A stretch of DNA of 64,000 nucleotides from Nissabacter sp. SGAir0207 (GTDB lineage Bacteria; Pseudomonadota; Gammaproteobacteria; Enterobacterales; Enterobacteriaceae). How positions within the stretch are numbered: the first letter of the stretch is position 1; every line of letters begins with the position of its first letter. The translations under genes and the position numbers were made by a program. The notes beneath the pieces are model-generated. The model ran no database searches. It worked only from the letters and a program-made list of their open reading frames with translations, and had not been told where the DNA came from. The stretch covers positions 2,790,001 through 2,854,000 of the forward strand of contig NZ_CP028035.1 of assembly GCF_005491205.1 (NCBI RefSeq). Reading direction: 5' to 3'. Below, piece by piece: positions 27,413 to 36,529 of this stretch.

Positions 27413-28270
27413 ATGCTAGCACAAGCCACAGTTGTAGAGATTAATGAAGCCAACCTGCACCAGACGCTGGAGCAGTCGATGTCTGTCCCGGTGCTGTTCT
27501 ATTTCTGGTCAGAGCGTAGCCAGCACTGCCAGCAACTGACGCCGGTTCTGGATCGTCTGGCGGCGGAATACGCTGGCCAGTTCATCCTGGCGAAAGTGGA
27601 CTGCGATGCCGAGCAGATGGTGGCCTCCCAGTTCGGCCTGCGCTCCATTCCCACGGTTTACCTGTTCAAAGAGGGCCAGCCGGTGGACGGCTTCCAAGGC
27701 CCGCAGCCGGAAGAGGCGATCCGCGCCCTGCTGGAGAAGGTGCTGCCGCGCCCGGAAGAGCTGAAAGCCGCCGAAGCGGCGCAGCTGATGCAGGAGGAGC
27801 GTTATAGCGAGGCGCTGCCGCTGCTGAAAGAGGCCTGGCAGTTGAGCAACCAGAACAGTGAGATTGGGTTCCTGCTGGCAGAGACCCAGCTACACCTGAA
27901 CCGCAGCGATGACGCGGAGGCGGTGCTGGCGGTAGTGCCGTTGCAGGATCGCGATACCCGTTACCAGAGTCTGGTGGCGCAGATTGAGCTGCTGAAGCAG
28001 GCGGCCGACAGCCCGGAGATCCAGCAGCTGCAACAGCAGATGGCGCAGAACCCGGAAGATGCCGAACTGGCGATGAAGCTGGCGCTGCAACTGCATCAGG
28101 TGGGCCGCAATGAAGAGGCACTGACGCTGCTGATGGGCTTCCTGACGCGTGACCTTGGCGCGGCCAACGGCGGTGCGCGTAAGACGCTGATGGACATTCT
28201 GGCGGCGCTCGGCACCGGCGATGCGCTGGCAGCAAAATATCGCCGTAAACTCTATTCACTGCTCTACTGA
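27413..28270 (+). CDS. cnoX: Chaperedoxin CnoX (thioredoxin-like plus TPR protein YbbN)
   Basis: 285 residues. Residues 1-110 are a thioredoxin fold whose active site is SQHC (Cys39), lacking the first redox cysteine. Cys64 (VDCDAEQM) matches the E. coli cysteine that forms mixed disulfides with clients. Residues 120-285 are TPR helices ending [10 protein letters not shown]. CnoX is a hypochlorite-activated holdase that hands clients to GroEL/ES and DnaK. I prefer ATG 27413 ([11 protein letters not shown]), which gives E. coli-like length, over 27398. Confidence 0.93.
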   Translation: MLAQATVVEINEANLHQTLEQSMSVPVLFYFWSERSQHCQQLTPVLDRLAAEYAGQFILAKVDCDAEQMVASQFGLRSIPTVYLFKEGQPVDGFQGPQPEEAIRALLEKVLPRPEELKAAEAAQLMQEERYSEALPLLKEAWQLSNQNSEIGFLLAETQLHLNRSDDAEAVLAVVPLQDRDTRYQSLVAQIELLKQAADSPEIQQLQQQMAQNPEDAELAMKLALQLHQVGRNEEALTLLMGFLTRDLGAANGGARKTLMDILAALGTGDALAAKYRRKLYSLLY

Positions 28271-28292
28271 TTCACGGCCAATCCATCACCCC

Positions 28293-28336
28293 GGAGCCGG
28301 CTTTCCCCGCCGGCTCCCCCCTTCCCCGCTTTTTTT
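28293..28336 (+). terminator. Terminator between cnoX and qmcA
   Basis: GGAGCCGGC / GCCGGCTCC is a perfect 9-bp stem with a 7-base loop; a run of seven T follows 12 bases later (28330-28336). fetAB, found here in E. coli, is absent from this 183-bp gap. Confidence 0.65.
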
Positions 28337-28453
28337 GCCCGATTTTCGCGCATTTCTCCGCCTCTGCTTGCCCATTATGGCTATCGTTTTATGATCTGCG
28401 GATCGGCGGCGTGCCCGCCGTAGACCTCAGGACAGCCTTACAGGAGTTTTGCT

Positions 28454-29353
28454 ATGTTTACCGTCATTCCGATTATCGTGGTGTTGCTGGTGGTGGTGTT
28501 CGCCGGGGTAAAAACCGTGCCGCAGGGCTACCAGTGGACAGTGGAGCGCTTTGGCCGCTACACCAAGACGCTGATGCCCGGCCTCAACCTGATTGTGCCC
28601 TTCATGGATCGCATTGGCCGCAAGATCAACATGATGGAGCAGGTACTGGACATTCCATCGCAGGAGATTATCTCCCGTGATAACGCCAACGTGGCGATTG
28701 ACGCCGTCTGCTTTATCCAGGTGATTGACCCGGCGCGCGCCGCCTATGAGGTGAGCAACCTGGAGCAGGCGATCGTTAACCTCACCATGACCAATATCCG
28801 TACCGTGCTCGGCTCGATGGAGCTGGATGAGATGCTCTCGCAGCGCGACAACATCAACACCCGCCTGTTGCAGATTGTGGATGAGGCGACCAACCCGTGG
28901 GGCATCAAGATCACCCGCATTGAGATCCGTGACGTGCGGCCGCCGGCGGAGCTGATTGACTCGATGAACGCGCAGATGAAGGCGGAGCGCACCAAGCGCG
29001 CCGACATTCTGGAGGCTGAGGGGGTGCGTCAGGCGGCGATCTTGCGCGCCGAGGGGGAGAAGCAGGCGCAGATCCTGAAGGCCGAGGGTGAGCGCCAGTC
29101 GGCGTTCCTTCAGGCGGAGGCGCGTGAGCGGGCGGCACTGGCAGAAGCACAAGCGACCAAAATGGTCTCCGAGGCGATTGCCGCTGGCAACGTGCAAGCG
29201 ATCAATTACTTCGTCGCGCAAAAGTATACCGACGCCCTGCAACAGATTGGCTCTGCCAACAACAGCAAGGTGATCATGATGCCGGTTGACGCCACCAGCC
29301 TGATGGGTTCGATTGGTGGCATCGCCGAACTGCTGAACGAGAGCAAAAGATAG
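28454..29353 (+). CDS. qmcA: SPFH/stomatin-like membrane protein QmcA
   Basis: 299 residues with an N-terminal membrane anchor (residues 3-20, [17 protein letters not shown]). An SPFH/band-7 domain ([15 protein letters not shown] to about residue 180) and an Ala/Glu-rich coiled coil ([17 protein letters not shown]) follow. It forms large oligomeric cages on the inner membrane in complex with FtsH-type proteases or NfeD partners. AGGAG precedes ATG 28454. It abuts ybbJ with no gap. Confidence 0.95.
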   Translation: MFTVIPIIVVLLVVVFAGVKTVPQGYQWTVERFGRYTKTLMPGLNLIVPFMDRIGRKINMMEQVLDIPSQEIISRDNANVAIDAVCFIQVIDPARAAYEVSNLEQAIVNLTMTNIRTVLGSMELDEMLSQRDNINTRLLQIVDEATNPWGIKITRIEIRDVRPPAELIDSMNAQMKAERTKRADILEAEGVRQAAILRAEGEKQAQILKAEGERQSAFLQAEARERAALAEAQATKMVSEAIAAGNVQAINYFVAQKYTDALQQIGSANNSKVIMMPVDATSLMGSIGGIAELLNESKR

Positions 29354-29809
29354 ATGTGGCAAACACTGGCGCTTCACCCGCAGGGCATCTGGCTGACGCT
29401 CGGCGGCCTGCTGCTGGCGGCGGAGATGCTCGGCGCGGGCGGTTATCTGCTCTGGAGCGGCGTGGCGGCGATGCTGACCGGCCTGCTGCTCTGGCTACTG
29501 CCGCTCGGCTGGCAAGTACAACTGCTGGCCTTCGCGCTGCTGACGCTGCTCACCGCCGGCGGCTGGTGGCTCTGGCTGAAACGCCGCCCCGGTACCCCCG
29601 CGGCCCGGCGGCTCAACCGGCGCGGCGAGCAGCTGATCGGCACCCGCGCCACCCTGCGCGCGCCGCTGCACAACGGTTACGGCCGGCTTGAGATTGGTGA
29701 CAGCAGCTGGCGCATCCACAGCGATGCGCCATTGCAAGCCGGCGACGAGGTGGAGGTCATCGCCATCGACGGCATCACGCTGGAGGTGCGGCCGCTGCGC
29801 CGCCCTTAA
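29354..29809 (+). CDS. ybbJ: NfeD-family membrane protein YbbJ
   Basis: 151 residues: three hydrophobic helices (about 12-75) then a soluble OB-fold of the NfeD type (LIGTRATLRAPLHNGYGRLEIGDSSWRI). NfeD proteins are the constant partner of SPFH proteins, here QmcA directly upstream, with the stop and start adjacent. In E. coli cueR follows; here the type VI island is inserted right after this gene. Confidence 0.93.
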   Translation: MWQTLALHPQGIWLTLGGLLLAAEMLGAGGYLLWSGVAAMLTGLLLWLLPLGWQVQLLAFALLTLLTAGGWWLWLKRRPGTPAARRLNRRGEQLIGTRATLRAPLHNGYGRLEIGDSSWRIHSDAPLQAGDEVEVIAIDGITLEVRPLRRP

Positions 29810-29828
29810 ATAGCGGCTTAAAGTAGTC

Positions 29829-29850
29829 GAGCCCCCTGGGGGGCTCATTT
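29829..29850 (+). terminator. Terminator of qmcA-ybbJ
   Basis: GAGCCCC / GGGGCTC stem followed by ATTTCT; it overlaps the last bases of the PAAR remnant coming from the other strand and so lies on the island border. Confidence 0.6.
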
Positions 29851-30079
29851 CTCATTGGTATCCTGCATCATCGACGGAGCCTGGCAGCGGCAGGTGCTGC
29901 AGCTGTCGAGAGTTCCAGCCACTCGCCTGCCGTGAAGGGTGTCGTTATCAATGCCACCGGCGTCCGGCGTGCTTCTCGCAGGTCACACTATCCTGTTCCC
30001 GGGCAATAGGTTTATTAAACAAAGTATGATCCTCTGTACCCGTCGTGATCTTACCGCCACAGGTCGTTTTATCAGCCAC
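29845..30079 (-). pseudogene. PAAR-repeat spike protein, frameshifted
   Basis: On the minus strand the first half reads VADKTTCGGKITTG, later ARE QDSVTCEKHAG, then stops at 29948-29950. In another frame the match continues as GGIDNDTLHGRRVAGTLDS, then CSTCRCQ and APSMMQDTNEK with a TGA at 29847-29845. Together these are the complete body of a ~90-residue enterobacterial PAAR protein, the sharp tip placed on VgrG in type VI secretion. A short deletion around 29951-29962 shifts the frame and removes a few residues before GGID. The N-terminal codons are also unclear (GTG at 30079 is the first possible start). It is the last gene of the island, 122 bp downstream of tssM. Confidence 0.8.
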
Positions 30080-30201
30080 GCTGATGGCACTGAGTCAGTT
30101 TGCCGTTGCTGCCAGCGCGTTTTCGATGCGTGACTACGCCTGTTGTCGTAGCAGGCGTTTGTTCGTCTGGCTGGCAAAGATCAGATTCAATAATGTGTTT
30201 A

Positions 30202-33200
30202 TTACTCCATTTCATCCGTGCCATTGCTTCCTGTGCTGTCCATCAGCGCTTGAACGGCCTCAGCTGCATCTACGCTGAAAATCTGATCTGGCAATGTAAA
30301 TCCACGCAATGCCAGCAACGCCAATGGCCCACTGCCTAGTTGAGATCTTAACACCCACTGCAGTGTTCTTTCGTCAGGTGCAGTGAAGCTCAGCATCCAC
30401 TGACTATGGTCAAGTTGCTGGCGCTTACCCTGTTCCAGCCAGCGAATAAAGCCCCATGTACCGCCGTAATCCCCGAACAGGCGCGGGCCAGCACTGGTCG
30501 ATGTCCAGATCAGTCTGCTCCCAGGCTTATAGGTGTCTCCCGGCCAGCGGAAAGTTTGCCAATCAGCCAGCTGGTTAAAGTAGTGCAGCTGCTGCCCGTC
30601 AATGGTCAGCTGGGTCTCCACTACCTCCGGTGCAGGACGTGCTTGTAACTCAAAACTTATCTCCTGGTTGCCATCGGTAAACAGAATGTCTGATAGCTGA
30701 CTCAGCTGGTTAACAGCTCGCAAGAAGGCCGGATTAAATGTCAGGCCCTGACTGTGTGCATTATCTGGTACCCACCGGCTCCCCTCTTTGTGCAGTACAC
30801 CCCCCAACTCTGTAGTCAGGAAGCGCTCAATACGCCCAGTGTCCTTGCGCACAAACTCGGCCAGCATTGGCAGGGAAGCTTCACTTTTGCTCGCGGCAAA
30901 CGGATAGCGCCCATCGAATGCCGTGTGCCAGTTCGTCACTACCGAGCGTCTCCATTTATCATTGAGGCTCGCAGCTGACGGCTGGAGCACAGTCTCCCAA
31001 GCCTGAGTCAGTGGCTGAACAAACATCGTATTGCCGAAACCACTCCACTCTTCCCCCAAGCTTGCAGCCGCGAGACTGCCATATTGTTGGGTATCAGTCA
31101 GATCCACGTTCTTTCCTTGGAACACGGTTTGGGCCAGGGTCTGCATCATCTCTTGAGGATCAGAAGCACTCGCCACCTGTTGAAGGCGCAAACGTACGCG
31201 AGTGATACGGGTCAGGTAAGTCTGCAGGCTTAGAGAACTGTCAGCTGACATCACATTGCTGGCTTTGTTTTTACCCATCAGCGTCAGCAGAGGTCCAAAG
31301 GTGTCATCCAACGGTCCCTGCAGACCGGCTGCACTTTGCTCAATAACCGGTTTATCCTGGCTGCCGACGAGTTCTCTCGCCGATTTCATAATGGAATCTG
31401 ACAGCCTTTCTCTCCCCTGTCCGGTCTGTCCCTGCCAGGCCAGCGTATTCATTAGGGCAATCAGCGGTGACTGGCGCACATCACTCATGAGTGTTAACTG
31501 GTCAGTCACATCGGCAATATTGTACGCAGGGTTCCAATGCAGACTATTAAGGAAGCTCAGCCAACTGCTAGCAAAATCAGTGAAGTAACGCTGTGTCAGG
31601 CGCACTTTTAGCGCCTCTGGCGACAGGTCTGCGGAGACGGTTTTCCGACTGTCGCTCAGAACCCAGTCAATTTCATCGCGACGCGAGTTAGCAGCTTTCT
31701 CAATGGCTTGTTGAACCCCCCCTTCCCATGCCTGACGGGTGAACATCCCCGGTACTATTTCATCGGTGGCAAACAGGCGACGGGCATCGGTGCCATTGGT
31801 CATGTCTTCCAAAGAAACATCAGCGAAATTACGGCGCACTGATTTGAGCATGTTTTCATACAGCGTCCCTTCCGCATTACGACGGCCAATCTGCTGCAAC
31901 AGCACCTGGCGGCTTTGGTTAACCAGCTGCGTATCCAGAGTGATTTTCCACTGTGGCTGTGCTGGCAATTCGGCGATGTAGAAGGCCCACAACTCTGGCG
32001 ACAGGCTTTGCCATAAGCCGGTTGAGATCCCTGCCCGCGTTGGCTGCAAGGTTTTCATGGTCTGTGCATAGAACGCACCGTCAGCTTTATCCGGGCGGGC
32101 CATCATCAACCAGGCTTTCAGCTGGTCATAGCCCGGTTTCGCCAGTTGTGCTCGCTGGTCACTGCTGGGAGCAGAGTTCGCCAGCGCACTGAGTTTCTGC
32201 ATCAGGGCGGCATTTGCCGGATCGCGTATCAGGCGGTTGTTCGCCACGCCATACCAAGGCAACATTGCGTCGAGTAACTGCTGGTTATGATCCAGACCGA
32301 AGCGCTGATACCAAGGGGCGCCGTCCTGAATACGGTGTTGCAAGCGGCCAGCATCATTGCGCAGGGTGTGCAGTGCCGTCAGTTGGTAATCCGATACGGA
32401 AGGATGCTCCACCAAGGCATGGGCCTGTTCAGCCACAGAGATTATCTGCAGGCGGTTTACTGCAAACGACAACAGCACTCCCGCCCCCCAGACACCGATA
32501 ATGGTCAGGAGCGTCCAGGCAAGCGTCTGCTCCCATGCCATACCGACACGGCGACCACGCACACGGGTGCAGTCATCAACAATCCCCTGCCAGGTTACCG
32601 ATAGGGTCAGCGCATGACGTTGTGATTCTGGAACGTACTTTTCTGTATCAGTAGGAGCATAAGCTGCAGCATCCTCATCCGTGCCAGTCGATTTTTTCTC
32701 CGGCAGGCTGAACATCAGGCCACGCAGCGGAACACGCTGCTGGGAGACAGATAGCCATGGAGCCAGTTGCTGGGCCCAACGAGTGATACCGCCGTCTTTA
32801 AGGTGCTGGCCCAGACGCAGCAGGAAGTCGTGACTGTTATTCTCAGCGACCTGGCTCATACCCTGTGCACGCAGGGCCGGCAGCATCAGCTCAAGCTGGC
32901 GGACAATATCATCTTCCTTCGCGCGCAGCGGAAAGCTTGCCCCAACCGCTTGTTCAGGGCGCGCCGACTGCGACCAGTCGCTGCTGCACAGTTGCCACAG
33001 CCAGACCGGTGCGGAATAGCGGAGCAGTTCGCTGATTTTTTCCAGCCCGCGTAAATCATGGTCACTGATTTGTGGCGTCAGGTTAAACGTCGCGGGCACG
33101 ACCCGCACAATTCCGTCTAATGGGCGTCCGCGACGCAATTTACGCAGCGCAGTGTATTTTTCACGATCGGGCTCAGATGCCAGGCTTCCGCCATAAATAA

Positions 33201-33684
33201 GTACGGTACGGTTGCCTTCGAGCCACTGCTGCTGTTTCAGGCCCGGAGCCAGTTGCTCAATCGCCGCTTCGTCGCCAGTGATCAACAACAAACGGACTTT
33301 GCCACGCCAGTAAAGACCAATACGTGAACGGAGATGAGCACGTATCTTGCTAAACATCATTACCGCTGGGGAAACAGAGGCTTTTTCAGTATCCCGTTTT
33401 TTCTTCTCATCATCGCCATTGGTATTGTCAACGAGCGCATCAAACTCCTGTTTTCCAGCACTCCGTACTGCCATCAGAAGCACAATCGATACGATAAATA
33501 CACACCCGGTGATACATCCGCCAGCAATAAGCCAGTAAGTCTGCTGCTGACTGCCATTCTCAAGCCCGGCAAGATCAGGTCTCTTCCAGACAACAACCGT
33601 CATCACGGCTAACAGTAAAAAGAGAATTAACGCGACAGCAAGGTAGCGGCCTTCCGTAGTCTTCGGTGCTAAAGGTAGCTTCAC
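30202..33684 (-). CDS. tssM: Type VI secretion system membrane-complex protein TssM (IcmF)
   Basis: 1160 residues, full length for the family. TssM spans the inner membrane and reaches through the periplasm to TssJ. Helices: residues ~12-32 (YLAVALILFLLLAVMTVVVW), ~52-74, and a third near 400 (TLAWTLLTIIGVWGAGVLLSF). A cytoplasmic NTPase-like domain lies between helices 2 and 3, but its P-loop position reads LLITGDEAAIEQ, so the Walker A is degenerate. The long C-terminal periplasmic part ends in the IcmF C-terminal beta domain (WPGDTYKPGSRLIWTS). GTG 33684 is the likely start: AGGAG lies 8 bases upstream and it overlaps the previous stop as GTGA; ATG 33732 would overlap 52 bases. No other tss membrane or baseplate genes are in the window. 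Confidence 0.93.
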   Translation of the reverse strand: MKLPLAPKTTEGRYLAVALILFLLLAVMTVVVWKRPDLAGLENGSQQQTYWLIAGGCITGCVFIVSIVLLMAVRSAGKQEFDALVDNTNGDDEKKKRDTEKASVSPAVMMFSKIRAHLRSRIGLYWRGKVRLLLITGDEAAIEQLAPGLKQQQWLEGNRTVLIYGGSLASEPDREKYTALRKLRRGRPLDGIVRVVPATFNLTPQISDHDLRGLEKISELLRYSAPVWLWQLCSSDWSQSARPEQAVGASFPLRAKEDDIVRQLELMLPALRAQGMSQVAENNSHDFLLRLGQHLKDGGITRWAQQLAPWLSVSQQRVPLRGLMFSLPEKKSTGTDEDAAAYAPTDTEKYVPESQRHALTLSVTWQGIVDDCTRVRGRRVGMAWEQTLAWTLLTIIGVWGAGVLLSFAVNRLQIISVAEQAHALVEHPSVSDYQLTALHTLRNDAGRLQHRIQDGAPWYQRFGLDHNQQLLDAMLPWYGVANNRLIRDPANAALMQKLSALANSAPSSDQRAQLAKPGYDQLKAWLMMARPDKADGAFYAQTMKTLQPTRAGISTGLWQSLSPELWAFYIAELPAQPQWKITLDTQLVNQSRQVLLQQIGRRNAEGTLYENMLKSVRRNFADVSLEDMTNGTDARRLFATDEIVPGMFTRQAWEGGVQQAIEKAANSRRDEIDWVLSDSRKTVSADLSPEALKVRLTQRYFTDFASSWLSFLNSLHWNPAYNIADVTDQLTLMSDVRQSPLIALMNTLAWQGQTGQGRERLSDSIMKSARELVGSQDKPVIEQSAAGLQGPLDDTFGPLLTLMGKNKASNVMSADSSLSLQTYLTRITRVRLRLQQVASASDPQEMMQTLAQTVFQGKNVDLTDTQQYGSLAAASLGEEWSGFGNTMFVQPLTQAWETVLQPSAASLNDKWRRSVVTNWHTAFDGRYPFAASKSEASLPMLAEFVRKDTGRIERFLTTELGGVLHKEGSRWVPDNAHSQGLTFNPAFLRAVNQLSQLSDILFTDGNQEISFELQARPAPEVVETQLTIDGQQLHYFNQLADWQTFRWPGDTYKPGSRLIWTSTSAGPRLFGDYGGTWGFIRWLEQGKRQQLDHSQWMLSFTAPDERTLQWVLRSQLGSGPLALLALRGFTLPDQIFSVDAAEAVQALMDSTGSNGTDEME

Positions 33685-34889
33685 AGATCCATCTCCTGTC
33701 GGGAAGCAATTGGGGTAACGAGCGTGCTCCACAGCACATCCTGGGTGGTATCACCACAGATAATCATCTGCGGTAGCTGTGTTTGTCGGGCGATTTCTGT
33801 TGCGGCAGCAATGGCAAGCCAGGGGGCGGCAGCTCCGGCATTCCCCATGGACGAATCAAGTGAAATGACGGCTCCGTCCTCTACAGACTGCATAGGGTGT
33901 GCATACTGGCACTCGATCACTTCTGCATGCTGGCTACCAGCCAGTCCGGAAAGCCATAAATTTTTTACTATATTTTCTTTTAGCGGGACGTTATAGGCAG
34001 CCATCTTCATCCCCTCTCTCAATTCACCCGGTGGGGCAGAATCTGGCCGGTGCAGCAACGCAACAGGTTCGAGTGTTTCCTGCGTCAATCGGTTGCCGAG
34101 AAGAAGTGCTACACCTGTCTCTGCGGTGTTATTGGAATCAGAGGGATTAAACTGGAGACCCACAATTAGAAGCATTGCTTTATCTTTAATACGTACATTC
34201 AGCCAACGGTCAATTACGCTGAGGCCACTCCCCTCCTCATATTTAACAGGTATAGTTAGCTCATTTCTTTTCCAGGCTTCATCCCAGTAATGACGAATAT
34301 TCTCTATAGGTAAAGAGGTTGATATGTCCAAAACGACGACCAGTGGTACTTGGTCAGGGAACTGTGCAAAAGGAAGGTCAGCAAGCAATTTTGAAAAGAT
34401 ATCAGTAATCACAAACTCTGGCGTGTCATAAGGACTTGAAGCAACTCGACTCATGCGGATGCTTTCGTTACCATCGCGGTCGACCTGGGAAACAATAATG
34501 CTATCGTTGTTTTGCATGGCAACCGCTATCTCTTCCTGAGCAATTTCTGAGTGGCCTGTAATGAATGTTGCATTCAGTACCTGCAGTGCACGCCGTGCCA
34601 TGCAAGTTTCTCGAAGAATCCACTGTTCTCGTCGTTTGTCGAAGGCATTTGCTTTGCTATCCTGCAGTGACCAAAGAAGCAGGCAAAAGGTAAACAGAAC
34701 ACTCCACAAAACAGCAGGTAGACCTAAAGCCAATTTCCAAAAATACGGACTTTCAATATAACGCCCAAATATACGCATTAAGATAAAACTGGTTGAAAGC
34801 ATACCTGTCAGAACAATAAGCCAACGAGAAATCTTCAGAGGCTTCGGTCTGGGATAGCGTTCTGGCAAATGTTTAAGTGAATATGACAT
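33681..34889 (-). CDS. Type VI-associated two-helix membrane protein upstream of tssM
   Basis: 402 residues from ATG 34889 (MSYSLKHLPERYP), with GAGAATA upstream; the longer reading uses TTG. Two hydrophobic helices (about residues 22-45 and 55-78) are followed by a soluble domain of ~320 residues. Near the C-terminus SSMGNAGAAAPWLAIAAATEIA resembles the glycine/alanine-rich elements of thiolase-like folds, as reported for DUF2875/Tla3-type lipase adaptors of type VI systems. That family link is only a guess from pattern. The stop overlaps the tssM start (GTGA), so the two are translationally coupled and it most likely works with TssM or in cargo loading. Confidence 0.6.
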   Translation of the reverse strand: MSYSLKHLPERYPRPKPLKISRWLIVLTGMLSTSFILMRIFGRYIESPYFWKLALGLPAVLWSVLFTFCLLLWSLQDSKANAFDKRREQWILRETCMARRALQVLNATFITGHSEIAQEEIAVAMQNNDSIIVSQVDRDGNESIRMSRVASSPYDTPEFVITDIFSKLLADLPFAQFPDQVPLVVVLDISTSLPIENIRHYWDEAWKRNELTIPVKYEEGSGLSVIDRWLNVRIKDKAMLLIVGLQFNPSDSNNTAETGVALLLGNRLTQETLEPVALLHRPDSAPPGELREGMKMAAYNVPLKENIVKNLWLSGLAGSQHAEVIECQYAHPMQSVEDGAVISLDSSMGNAGAAAPWLAIAAATEIARQTQLPQMIICGDTTQDVLWSTLVTPIASRQEMDL

Positions 34890-35009
34890 TATTATTCTCA
34901 AATTAATGAATAATTAGAAATTAAGAGAAACCAATGAGGTAAATATATGCATGGCATTGCAGATTATTTTTATCACAGCATGAAATATTTAAATAATAGA
35001 AAGCTAGAA

Positions 35010-35310
35010 TTACCCTCGAGAATAAAAATCAGAAAGCCAATTGGTTTTAGTCATTGAAATATCACCCCATCTCCTTAACATGTGATCAAGAAGACGATTG
35101 TCGTTTCTAAGATTGAAATCAGGTACCGGAGGCTGTTCCCCACCATAACCGCTGCTTCTAATAACTATATGCTCCCCCGTATCACTTTGATTGGCACATA
35201 TGCAACTGGTCGATAACCATCAAAACCAGTTACAGTTATCATATAAATCCATTTGTTATTACAAGGCCTTAGTCCAATATTCTTTTGACTAATTGCACTA
35301 TGGCGCAGGA
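35010..35310 (-). pseudogene. Remnant of a type VI amidase-type effector
   Basis: Minus-strand codons from ~35299 read SAISQKNIGLRP, NKWIYMITVTGFDGYRPVA and VPIKVI, clearly homologous to residues 143-181 of the complete effector at 36530-38353 (NAISKKEGGLKPGTEKWVYV and following). The frame stops at ~35168. In the next frame a coherent tail continues (ANQSDTGEHIVIRSSGYGG, later DFNLRNDNRLLDHML, SDFYSRG) to a TAA at 35012-35010. I take this as a decayed, internally deleted second copy of the effector gene with a different C-terminal tip. The 120 bp between 34890 and 35009 show no gene. Confidence 0.65.
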
Positions 35311-35816
35311 GGAAGTATCTTTGAACTGATAGATTTACATATTGTTTCACCAAGTATTTTTTTAGATATTAAATCTTCAACTTTAACTTTAGTTGTGTAA
35401 ATCGCAATAAAATCTTTCGAGTCAAATGTATAAATAATCACCTCATCATTTTTTAATTCATAAAACATAATCCCATCAAAGCCAGAAACTCTATCATCTT
35501 TAAACTCTGATAAAACCTTGGCAATTTTCATCCGTGAGTCGCGAGAATGTATAGCTTGAAGAAGATCCTGATTATCAATACCTTTTACATTTGAATTTAA
35601 ATATACGTTATCTATAAAGGGCGTGTAGTCATTTGAATTACATGTTGGAGTGTTTGCATTGTCAACACCATAATAGTTCCTAAAAAAACCATCAATCACG
35701 TATTTATAATCTATAGCTGATGCCAATGGCTTAACATACAGAGATATCCCTCCAGGATCACCAGAAAAAGCATTTATTGAATAGAAACAAGCAAGCATAG
35801 TAATTAATCGTTTCAT
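35298..35816 (-). CDS. Exported candidate immunity protein (paralogue of the next gene upstream)
   Basis: 172 residues with a signal peptide (MKRLITMLACFYSINAFSGD, cut near residue 18), so periplasmic. AAGGTGG precedes the ATG. The segment FKDDRVSGFDGIMFYELK matches FHDDQISHGFDAMIYIEK of the 36035-36529 protein, and both end in a Cys-containing tail; overall they are distant paralogues. It sits after that gene in an effector-immunity run and next to a broken effector copy, so it is probably an immunity protein kept after loss of its toxin, or an extra protector. Very AT-rich. The 218-bp gap 35817-36034 has no visible gene. Confidence 0.7.
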   Translation of the reverse strand: MKRLITMLACFYSINAFSGDPGGISLYVKPLASAIDYKYVIDGFFRNYYGVDNANTPTCNSNDYTPFIDNVYLNSNVKGIDNQDLLQAIHSRDSRMKIAKVLSEFKDDRVSGFDGIMFYELKNDEVIIYTFDSKDFIAIYTTKVKVEDLISKKILGETICKSISSKILPPAP

Positions 35817-36034
35817 AGACCACCTTAGTTGTGCTACATATTGATATTTTCTCTACTCAATTTAAAGCTCATATCACTCCTCATAAATTATTTTCCCATT
35901 ATGACAGCATTTGCAAACGGACAAGCCAAAGCACCATCGCCCGCTGGTCAGGGCACTTTCCTGCGCTATCAAAGCGTAGAAAATTTCATACTTCAATTTC
36001 TATAAAAGTTAGATTTATTCAAAAAACCATGAAA

Positions 36035-36529
36035 TTATGGAGAATAATATTTGTCGACGACAGACAGGACTTTGCATAAACCTAAGTCTAATGACTGAAA
36101 GTCAATTGACCTAACTGTTTCAGTCGCTATTTTTCCTTCAAGAGGTATCAAGGTTAAGACTGCATTACCATTATGTTTTTCTATGTATATCATTGCATCA
36201 AACCCATGTGATATCTGATCATCATGAAAAGATAAAAGCTTATGCCTCAAAATACTAAGACTAGGATATTTATCATTTATAGCATCTTCAATTAGTTGAG
36301 ATGTAATTCCTACGGGGATGGTTTTAACATAAGAAATTGAGATTTCCGACCCAGTTCTTTTCGCCCAGCACGATTTGCTCCCTCCGTACATTTCGCTTTC
36401 CTTTCTATAGTTTTGGTATATTTCCTTCCCTTCAACATTACCGCTTACAAACAAATAATAGCCTCTTTCACCACAGTAAGCATTAAAGCAAAAAAAGAAA
36501 AAAGAAATCAGCAATAACCTAATAAACAT
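36035..36529 (-). CDS. Exported candidate immunity protein for the LysM-amidase effector
   Basis: 164 residues with a signal peptide (MFIRLLLISFFFFCFNAYCGE). Its ATG follows the effector stop codon without any gap, and AAGGATGG inside the effector's end is its ribosome-binding site, so production is tied to the toxin. Position and export to the periplasm, where the amidase would attack peptidoglycan, support an immunity role. No named family is recognised. It is related to the protein encoded at 35298-35816. Confidence 0.75.
   Translation of the reverse strand: MFIRLLLISFFFFCFNAYCGERGYYLFVSGNVEGKEIYQNYRKESEMYGGSKSCWAKRTGSEISISYVKTIPVGITSQLIEDAINDKYPSLSILRHKLLSFHDDQISHGFDAMIYIEKHNGNAVLTLIPLEGKIATETVRSIDFQSLDLGLCKVLSVVDKYYSP

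Noticed and set aside
29939..30177. Two small ORFs (29939-30133 plus, 29983-30177 minus) at the island border
   Set aside because: They are out-of-frame shadows over the frameshifted PAAR remnant.
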